A stretch of 53,497 nucleotides of DNA from Saccharothrix sp. ST-888 (GTDB taxonomy: Bacteria > Actinomycetota > Actinomycetes > Streptomycetales > Streptomycetaceae), in the NCBI RefSeq assembly GCF_000955975.1, contig NZ_JYJF01000042.1, positions 1 through 53,497 of the forward strand, in the 5' to 3' direction. A model generated the notes under the pieces. The model made no database searches and was not told the DNA's origin. It worked only from the letters and a program-made list of their open reading frames with translations. A program made the position numbers and the translations under genes. How positions within the stretch are numbered: the stretch's first letter is position 1; each line of letters opens with the position of its first letter. Below are positions 47,736-53,497 of the stretch, in pieces.

Positions 47736-48398
47736 CCGGAGGACCTCCCCGAGGAGGACCCCGGCCACCGGCACCTGTCCCACCTCTACGGCCTGTACCC
47801 GGGCAGCGCCATCGACCCGATCACCGCACCCGCACTCGTCGAACCGGCACGGCTGGCCCTCGCCCGTCGGCTGGGGCACGGCGGCAGAAGCACCGGCTGG
47901 AACCGGGCCTGGGTCTGCGCACTCGCCGCCCGGCTGGGCGACGCCGAGCTCGCCCACGACAGCGTCAGGGCGATGCTGGCGGAGTTCACCGCGCCCAATC
48001 TCTTCGGCCTGCACCCGCCGGACATCTTCCAGATCGACGGGAACTTTGGGATCACGGCCGCGATCATCGAGATGCTGATACAGAGCCACAACGGGATCCT
48101 GCGCCTGCTGCCCGCGCTGCCGTCGGCCTGGCCCACCGGCTCGGTCACGGGTCTTCGCGTCAGGGGCGGCGTCGGCGTCGGCCTCACGTGGGACGGAGGT
48201 CGCCTGGTCGAAGCCGATCTGGAAGTGACCCGCACCCGCCCCCTCACCCTTCAGCTACCGGCCGGGACCCCAAGCCTGGCAGTGACCAACAACACCGGAG
48301 CCACAGTCGATGCCAGGCTCGTCCAGGCCGGGCCCGGACCGCGGCTGAGCGTCAAGGCCCAGGCGGGTACGACGTACCGCCTGTCCGCCGTCCACTGA
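47736..48398 (+). pseudogene. C-terminal fragment of a GH95 alpha-L-fucosidase
   Basis: An open frame of 220 codons carries the hallmark C-terminal half of GH95: PGHRHLSHLYGLYPGSAIDP, GRSTGWNRAWVCALAARLGD, IFQIDGNFGITAAIIEMLIQ, GILRLLPALPSAWPTGSVTG and the final beta domain (LTWDGGRLVEADLEVTRTRP). The N-terminal domain and most of the barrel are gone; upstream the frame is unrelated. It is a deletion remnant. It suggests the locus once encoded an alpha-fucosidase besides the intact enzyme at 34.7 kb. Expression from an internal ATG at 47973 seems pointless. Confidence 0.8.
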
Positions 48399-48509
48399 CA
48401 GCCGCAGCCTTCAGCCGCCTCCACTGCATCGGCAAGGAGATGCGTCGGGTCCGCCGCTCGTGGACCACCGCAGCCTCGCTCCAGTTCGCCGTACCAGGAA
48501 GACAGAACC

Positions 48510-49358
48510 ATGAACAAGACCACCACCAAGCTCGCCGACGGCCGCGAGCTCCTCTACTACGACACGGACGACACCTCGATCCGCGACGTACTCGACCCCC
48601 GCCCGCTCGAACCGACCACCACCCTGTCCGAGATCCGGCGCGACCCGGCCACCGGCGACTGGGTCACCATCGCCGCTCACCGCCAGGGCCGCACCTACCA
48701 CCCGCCGGCCGACCAGTGCCCGCTCTGCCCGTCCCGCAACGGACGGCCCGGCGAGATCCCGGCCGGCGCCTACGAGGTGGCGGTCTTCGAAAACCGTTTC
48801 CCTCACTCGCGTTCGACACCGCCGCCCACATCAGCCGCTCCGACACGCCCCTCCGCACCAGCGCACCCGCCGCGGGGCGGTGCGAGGTCGTCTGCTTCAC
48901 CTCCGACCACGGGGCGAGCTTCACCGACCTCACTCCGGAGCAGGCCCGCCTGGACCGACCGCACCGCGGACCTCGCCGCCCGCCCGGGCGTCCAGCAGGT
49001 CTACTGCTTCGAAAACCGCGGCGCCGAGATCGGCGTCACCCTCGCCCACCCGCACGGCCAGATCGCCGCTTTCCCCTTCGTCACCCCGCGCACCGAGCGC
49101 GTGATCACCGCAGCGGCCGAGCACCGCGCCCGCACCGGCGGCAACCTCTTCGAGAACCTGCTGGCCGCCGAACGCGCCGACGGGACCCACGTCGTCCTGG
49201 CCGGCGAGCACTGGACCGCCTTCGTCCCCTTCGCCGCCCGCTGGCCGTACGAAGTCCATCTCTACCCGCACCGCCGGGTCCCCGACCTGACCCACCTCGA
49301 CGAGGCCGAACGTGCAGAATTCCCCGGCCTCTACCTGGAACTGCTGCGCCCCGGGTAG
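48510..49358 (+). pseudogene. galT: Damaged galactose-1-phosphate uridylyltransferase gene
   Basis: The N-terminus is good GalT: LADGRELLYYDTDDTSIRDV, EIRRDPATGDWVTIAAHRQG, the zinc site DQCPLCPSRNG and VFENRFP. From about 48801 to 48948 the frame is wrong; the neighbouring frame gives SLAFDTAAHISRSDTPLRTS and CEVVCFTSDHGASFTDLTPE. The right frame resumes at AWTDRTADLAARPGVQQVYC with the active-site HPHGQIAAFPFV. A one-base loss in a C-run and a deletion of about 14 bp near CGCCTGG account for both shifts. The gene then stops after YLELLRPG, roughly 60-70 residues short. Almost certainly inactive. Confidence 0.75.
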
Positions 49359-49414
49359 CCGCATCACCCCGGGCCGGGGATGCAAGGCGACTTGTATGTG
49401 GTCAGGATGAAGAG

Positions 49415-49489
49415 GTGAGGGCGATGACGCCTCATGTTCGGACGCTTGGCGACCCTCGCACCGACCGCAGCAGGAGGACGTCACGATGA
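49415..49489 (+). other. Possible 24-codon leader ORF overlapping the next gene
   Basis: GTG at 49415 opens a 24-codon frame rich in Arg and Thr that ends CGA TGA. Its stop overlaps the ATG at 49486 by 4 bp, the same coupling seen between real genes here. AGGA lies 8 nt upstream of the GTG. It may be a leader peptide tying translation of the following cassette to some signal, or chance. Confidence 0.3.
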
Positions 49490-50076
49490 CTGCGACGACA
49501 GGCTCAACCCAATCGGCTCACCCCGAGCGCCCGGGCAGGTCGGATGGGGTCTGCAGCGAGTTCACCGTCTTTACCAAGATCAAGCCGGGCCACGCTGATG
49601 CGTTGCGTGAGGATCTCGCCACGCTCGCCAGCGGGTCGGCTGACGTGAAGTCCCGTGCGGCACTGCGCCAGATCGGCACCCTGCATGACGCACGGCACGT
49701 GATCTTCGACAATGACACCCGGTTCATGTTCGCCAGTGTCTTCGACGGCTCCTGGGACACCTACATCGACGACTTCGCCCAGACGGTAATCGGGGCGAAC
49801 TTCGACAAGATCTTCTCGCACAGCGAAGGGTTCCCCGGCGTCGCCGATCCAGGGGTGAAGGACTGGTTCGTCGCCCACCAAGCCCCCGCGGGTGTCTTCG
49901 TCAGCTCGTATCCCGACCTGACCGTTCAGCAGATCTGGAAGGACCACCGCGTGGACGACGCGTTCCAGGAGGTGCTGGACACCGCCGAGTTCCGGGTGAT
50001 GCTGGACAACCCGGCCAACGCGGAGTTGGTGGCCACGCCTGCCTTCCAGAAGCTGCTGGAGGAAGCCTCGGCCTAG
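49486..50076 (+). CDS. Conserved alpha/beta protein linked to DyP peroxidase and catalase genes
   Basis: 196 residues, ATG at 49486 with AGGAGG upstream. Two half-repeats are visible: FTVFTKIKPGHADALREDLA with LRQIGTLHDARHVIFDNDTR and MFASVFDGSWDTYIDDFAQT; then GVFVSSYPDLTVQQIWKDHR and VDDAFQEVLDTAEFRVML. The THFAR-like segment (LHDARHVIFD) followed by FxSxFDGSWDxYxDDF recalls small ferredoxin-like proteins encoded with lipoxygenase, peroxidase or catalase genes in other bacteria. The fold is probably an ABM/DyP-like alpha/beta barrel. Function unknown. It is followed 116 bp later by the DyP gene and presumably belongs to the same unit. Confidence 0.75.
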   Translation: MTATTGSTQSAHPERPGRSDGVCSEFTVFTKIKPGHADALREDLATLASGSADVKSRAALRQIGTLHDARHVIFDNDTRFMFASVFDGSWDTYIDDFAQTVIGANFDKIFSHSEGFPGVADPGVKDWFVAHQAPAGVFVSSYPDLTVQQIWKDHRVDDAFQEVLDTAEFRVMLDNPANAELVATPAFQKLLEEASA

Positions 50077-50192
50077 AACCCGGACACAGCCGCCCCTCGG
50101 AGCCCACCCACCCTCGGTGGACCGCGTCGGCCGGTGCGAGTCGGCCATCGCAGGGCTGTCCGGCAGAGACCGATACGGAGGCACAAACGAGC

Positions 50193-51545
50193 ATGAACAC
50201 AACGGACAGCGGCAGCGCGGCCGGCGTGAGCGTCGAGATCGACGACGTCCAGAGCGGGGCACTGCGTCCACGGCCCGTGCCGTACGAGGGGAAGTTCCTC
50301 TTCCTGCGCGTCGATGACCGCCATGCCGGGCGCGACCTGCTGCGGCGGCTGCTCCCGGTGACCTCGGGTGGACTGCCCGGCGTGGACCGGAGCCAGGACG
50401 CCTGGGTGGCGGTGGCGCTCACCTTTCAGGGGCTGAGGGCCCTGGGGGTGCCCCAGGAGTCGCTGGACAGCTTTCCGCGGGCGTTCCGTGAGGGCATGGC
50501 CGCTCGGGCGGAGCGGATCGGTGATGTGGGCGAGAGTGGCCCGGACCACTGGGAGGCACCGTTCGGAACCGGCGATGTCCATATCGCGTTGAGCGCCCTG
50601 TCCTCCGATGCGGCGCAGCTGGACAAGGAACTGGAGCGGGCCCGTGCCGTCTACGAGGACACGCCCGGTGTCCAGGTGATCTGGCAGCAGGACGTCCATC
50701 AGCTCCCGACCGGGCGCACCACGTTCGGCTTCCGTGACGGCATCAGCCATCCGAACATCGAGGGCGTCGGACTGCCCGGCTCCAACCCGCAGGAAGCCCC
50801 CATCAAGGCCGGCGAGTTCATCCTCGGCTACCCCGACGAAACCGGCAGTCTGCCGCCCATGCCCAGCCCCGATGTGCTGGGGCGCAATGGGACCTACGTG
50901 GCCGTTCGCAAGATCCACACCAACGTGGCGGCCTGGCGCCGGTACCTGCGTGCGAACAGCTCCAGCGCCGAGGAGGAAGCACTGCTGGCGGCGAAGATGG
51001 TCGGGCGCTGGCCGAGCGGGGCGCCGCTGACGCTGACGCCGGAGCACGATGACCCGGAGCTGGCGGCCGATCCGCACCGCGTCAACAATTTCCTGTACCG
51101 GGAGAACGACGACCGAGGCTACCGTTGCCCCGCCGGTGCGCACATCCGGCGCACCAACCCCCGCGATGCCACGATCATCGGCGACGCGCGGATGCACCGC
51201 CTCATCCGTCGCGGCACCACCTACGGCCCGCCGCTGCCCGAGGGCGTGCTGGAGGACGACGGCGCCGACCGCGGCCTGGTCGGAGCATTCATCGGGGCCC
51301 ATCTGGAACGACAGTTCGAGTTCATCAAGGCCGAGTGGATCAACGACGGCAACTTCATCGGCTACCCCGGCGAGAAGGACCCGGTGGCCGGGCATCACGG
51401 CGGAACCGGCAAGGTCACCATCCCGGAGAAGCCGGTCCGGCGTCGCCTGCAGAACCTGCCCAGCTTCGTGGTCACCCGCGGCGGCGAGTACTGCTTCCTG
51501 CCGGGTCTGCGCGCCCTGCGCTGGCTCGCCGAACTGGAGGACTGA
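50193..51545 (+). CDS. DyP-type heme peroxidase
   Basis: 450 residues, ATG at 50193 after GGAGG at somewhat long spacing. The distal GxxDG motif is present as TTFGFRDGISHPNIEG, the proximal heme His lies in RCPAGAHIRRTNPRDATIIG, and the catalytic Arg region in RRGTTYGPPL. It uses H2O2 to oxidise dyes, phenolics or an unknown natural substrate. No Tat signal peptide is seen, so it is cytoplasmic or encapsulated; no encapsulin gene is nearby. It lies 55 bp before the catalase-like gene. It is longer than most class B enzymes and resembles the longer C/D-like type. Confidence 0.93.
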   Translation: MNTTDSGSAAGVSVEIDDVQSGALRPRPVPYEGKFLFLRVDDRHAGRDLLRRLLPVTSGGLPGVDRSQDAWVAVALTFQGLRALGVPQESLDSFPRAFREGMAARAERIGDVGESGPDHWEAPFGTGDVHIALSALSSDAAQLDKELERARAVYEDTPGVQVIWQQDVHQLPTGRTTFGFRDGISHPNIEGVGLPGSNPQEAPIKAGEFILGYPDETGSLPPMPSPDVLGRNGTYVAVRKIHTNVAAWRRYLRANSSSAEEEALLAAKMVGRWPSGAPLTLTPEHDDPELAADPHRVNNFLYRENDDRGYRCPAGAHIRRTNPRDATIIGDARMHRLIRRGTTYGPPLPEGVLEDDGADRGLVGAFIGAHLERQFEFIKAEWINDGNFIGYPGEKDPVAGHHGGTGKVTIPEKPVRRRLQNLPSFVVTRGGEYCFLPGLRALRWLAELED

Positions 51546-51600
51546 CCGCGATTCCCACCCCCTGCGGTCCGATCACGCTCTCCGAGGAGAGGTCGAAGCC

Positions 51601-52725
51601 ATGGCAGCACAGTTCGTCCGCTACACGCCGGACGTCGAAGACGACGACCCGCACTTCGACCGCAGCGTGCAGACGGTGATCGAGAAGACCGAGAGCTACA
51701 TCGCCGAGTCGGTCACGGCCGGTGGCACCGGACGGGCCCTGCGCGACGCCCACGCCAAGGGCTACGGGCTGGTCCGAGGGGAAGTGGAGATCCTGGACGG
51801 GCTGCCCCCCGAGTACGCCCAAGGCATCTACGCGACTCCGGGAACCCACGATGCGCTCATCCGCTTCTCCAACGGCTCGCCGCACACCGGAGCCGACGCG
51901 CGACTGGGCGCCGCCATCGGACTGGCGCTGAAGATGTTCGACATCCCCGGCCCGACCCTGCTGGAAGACGAACCGGACACAGGCACATTCGACTACACCA
52001 ACATCAACGGACCGATCTTCTTCTGCAACACAGTCGAGCACTACCTGTTCATCCAGGAATTGTTCCTGAACGCGCCGGCCTACTTCTCCCAGGGCCGCCC
52101 CGGCGCGCATCGCTTCTACACCGAGTTCGTGACCGGAAAGGGAACCCTCGACCAGGACGACTGGGCATGGGACGAGTTCCTCGCCTTCCTGCGCCTATCC
52201 AAGATCCCCCCGGTCAACGTACTGCTGTCGAGCTACTGGACGATGGGCGCGGTCAGGCACGGGGACTACATCGCCAAGGTGCGCATCACCCCCGACCCGC
52301 ACTCCGCCGCCGCCGTGGTCCGACGCGACATCGACCCGACCTCCGCGCCAGAGGTCTTCCGACCGGCCCTGCAAGCCGAGTTGCAGGAGCGGCCCCACGC
52401 CTTCGACATCCAGGTCCAACTCTGCACCGACCTGGAGCGGATGCCGGTGGAGGACACCACAGTGGAGTGGCCCGAACAGCTCTCGCCATCCGTCACCGTG
52501 GCCAAGCTGCGGCTACCGCAACAGGACATCTCCGGCCCGGAAAACCTGGAGAAGATGGACGCACTGTCCTTCACACCCTGGCGGGTCACCGCCGAGCACG
52601 CGCCCCTGGGCAACATCATGCGGGCCCGCAAGGAGGTCTACCGGCGATCCTCCATCGCGCGCCACAAACTCAACCAGCAGCCGCGCACAGAGCCCCGCAA
52701 TGCCGACGAGGTACTTGGCGCTTGA
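51601..52725 (+). CDS. Catalase-like heme protein
   Basis: 374 residues, ATG at 51601 after GAGGAGAGG. It has a minimal catalase core: the distal His in DAHAKGYGLVRGEVEILDGL, ALIRFSNGSPHTGADARLGA, GPIFFCNTVEHYLFIQELFL, and a C-terminal proximal region SFTPWRVTAEHAPLGNIMRA with RKEVYRRSS. At 374 residues it is shorter than monofunctional catalases (about 480), like the catalase-family proteins that act as peroxidases or allene-oxide-synthase-like enzymes. Together with DyP and the 196-residue protein it makes a peroxide or lipid-hydroperoxide processing cassette. The proximal heme Tyr could not be placed with certainty. Confidence 0.85.
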   Translation: MAAQFVRYTPDVEDDDPHFDRSVQTVIEKTESYIAESVTAGGTGRALRDAHAKGYGLVRGEVEILDGLPPEYAQGIYATPGTHDALIRFSNGSPHTGADARLGAAIGLALKMFDIPGPTLLEDEPDTGTFDYTNINGPIFFCNTVEHYLFIQELFLNAPAYFSQGRPGAHRFYTEFVTGKGTLDQDDWAWDEFLAFLRLSKIPPVNVLLSSYWTMGAVRHGDYIAKVRITPDPHSAAAVVRRDIDPTSAPEVFRPALQAELQERPHAFDIQVQLCTDLERMPVEDTTVEWPEQLSPSVTVAKLRLPQQDISGPENLEKMDALSFTPWRVTAEHAPLGNIMRARKEVYRRSSIARHKLNQQPRTEPRNADEVLGA

Positions 52726-52750
52726 CCCGCCCCACCACCGCGACGATGCG

Positions 52751-52912
52751 TCAACCAAGGCGGCCGGCCCCCACGGCCCGGTGGCGGCGGCGCAGTTCGC
52801 CGATGACGGTGCCGTCGGCGATGTTGAACGCGGCGAACCGACTGGTGATGCCGTGCCGCAGATAGTCGTGGGTACGGCGCTCGGGCATGCCCGGCATCAT
52901 CGGCAGCACCGG
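52751..52912 (-). mobile_element. IS630-family transposase C-terminal remnant
   Basis: Minus-strand codons read PVLPMMPGMPERRTHDYLRH, GITSRFAAFNIADGTVIGEL and RRRHRAVGAGRLG before a stop. This matches the DDE domain of IS630 transposases (RTHDYxRHGTxxLFAAxxxADG). Both ends are missing. The next 70 bp (to 52984) read GYTIPRDAIVVGEHDAV on the same strand in another context, possibly a cytochrome P450 scrap. This is a site of repeated insertion and deletion. Confidence 0.65.
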
Positions 52913-53114
52913 CTGGGAACGGTCTGTCGGGGTACTGCATCATGCTCGCCGACCACGATGGCGTCCCGCGGGATGGTGTAGCCGATCAAGGTTGAGGTGT
53001 GCGCGGGCTCGCTCCCGGGGCGCACACCCGCGAAGGACTCACGCTCCCTGAGCATGAGTCAGCCACCGTGCAACTCTCCGTAGTGAACTGCCAGTTCAAC
53101 GAGGGAGATGCACG

Positions 53115-53497
53115 GTGGCCCTGTCCCAGCATGACCTACTACGCCTGCTGGAGTCACTACGTTCGGCGGACGGGCTCGAACTTGTCCGCGGTGTGGCCGA
53201 GCGGATGCTTCAGGAGCTGATCGAGGCCGAGGCCACCGCGAGGATCGGCGCGGAATGGAACGAGCACACCGAGACGCGCACCACGTTTCGCAACGGCCAC
53301 CGGGACAAGACCCTGACCACCCAGGCCGGCGACCTGGACCTGGCCATCCCCAAACTGCGGTCGGGGAGCTTCTACCCGAGCCTGCTGGAGCGGCGACACC
53401 GGATCGACCAGGCCCTGTACGCGGTCATCATGGAGGCCTACGTCCACGGCGTGTCCACGCGGTCGGTCGACGACCTGGTCAAGGCCCTCGGCGCGGA
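53115..53497 (+). mobile_element. IS256 (mutator)-family transposase, N-terminal part
   Basis: A GTG at 53115, with GAGGGAGA upstream, opens a frame running off the window edge: LSQHDLLRLLESLRSADGLE, LVRGVAERMLQELIEAEATA, RIGAEWNEHTETRTTFRNGH, the hallmark PKLRSGSFYPSLLERRHRID, and YVHGVSTRSVDDLVKALG. These are the N-terminal half of IS256/mutator transposases; the DDE residues lie outside the window. The left end of the element is probably near 53050-53080. The frame is intact as far as seen, so the element may be active. Confidence 0.88.

Noticed and set aside
47627..49489. 620-codon frame across the gene debris at 47.6-49.5 kb
   Set aside because: It strings together wrong-frame readings of the GH95 fragment and galT, with only the middle galT piece in the correct local frame.
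52913..52984. GYTIPRDAIVVGEHDAV on the minus strand as a cytochrome P450 gene
   Set aside because: Too short to support a gene; the heme-binding Cys motif and all other P450 regions are absent. At most a scrap.

Overview
This is high-GC actinobacterial DNA, almost certainly from Streptomyces or close kin such as Kitasatospora. The evidence is strong third-position G/C, many GTG starts, overlapping ATGA/GTGA gene junctions, F420-dependent chemistry, LacI/ROK/GntR sugar regulators and ricin-lectin secreted enzymes. No rRNA, tRNA or CRISPR array was seen.

Region 1 (1-18.2 kb) reads as chromosomal housekeeping sequence. In order it holds the N-terminus of a secreted S53 (sedolisin) protease; a minus-strand hydantoin/pyrimidine catabolic operon (nitrilase-type amidohydrolase, dihydropyrimidinase, F420-type LLM oxidoreductase, NCS1 permease); a small ABM-type monooxygenase; a Ski2-like DEAD/DEAH helicase with a DUF3516-like tail; an anchored Pro/Gln/Ser-rich protein; bioB-bioA-bioD; a fragment of a GNAT gene; an ETFB-type lysine methyltransferase; a ROK regulator; a HutC/DasR-like GntR regulator; and xthA.

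Region 2 (18.2-19.7 kb) is AT-richer and nearly gene-free. It holds a broken IS110 transposase, strong hairpins and a 28-codon small ORF with a good ribosome binding site. It looks like an old insertion scar next to xthA.

Region 3 (19.7-37.5 kb) is an L-fucose utilisation island. A secreted GH95-like glycosidase with a lectin tail probably releases sugar, and an RbsABC-type transporter (substrate-binding protein, double ATPase, permease) imports it. A nine-gene overlapping minus-strand operon encodes mutarotase, AKR dehydrogenase, lactonase, fuconate dehydratase, SDR, FAH-type diketo-acid hydrolase and LutABC. The inferred route is non-phosphorylative: L-fucose to pyruvate plus L-lactate, with LutABC then oxidising the lactate. 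Two FCD-type GntR paralogues and a second, frame-damaged substrate-binding protein copy flank the system. A cluster of CATCCGATGA-like sites in the divergent promoter is the probable operator.

Region 4 (37.6-49.4 kb) is a second carbohydrate locus. A LacI repressor faces a CUT1-type ABC transporter, a DUF5107/TPR protein and a secreted Asp-box propeller with ricin and Ig-like domains. Two identical TTTACCGGTCAA operators lie in the divergent promoter. Downstream is gene debris: a pfkB N-terminus, a GH95 alpha-fucosidase C-terminus and a damaged galT.

Region 5 (49.4-53.5 kb) is a three-gene peroxide/heme cassette (an unnamed 196-residue alpha/beta protein, a DyP peroxidase and a catalase-like protein), followed by IS630 debris and the start of an IS256-type transposase at the window edge. 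All functions come from reading motifs by eye; no database search was run.
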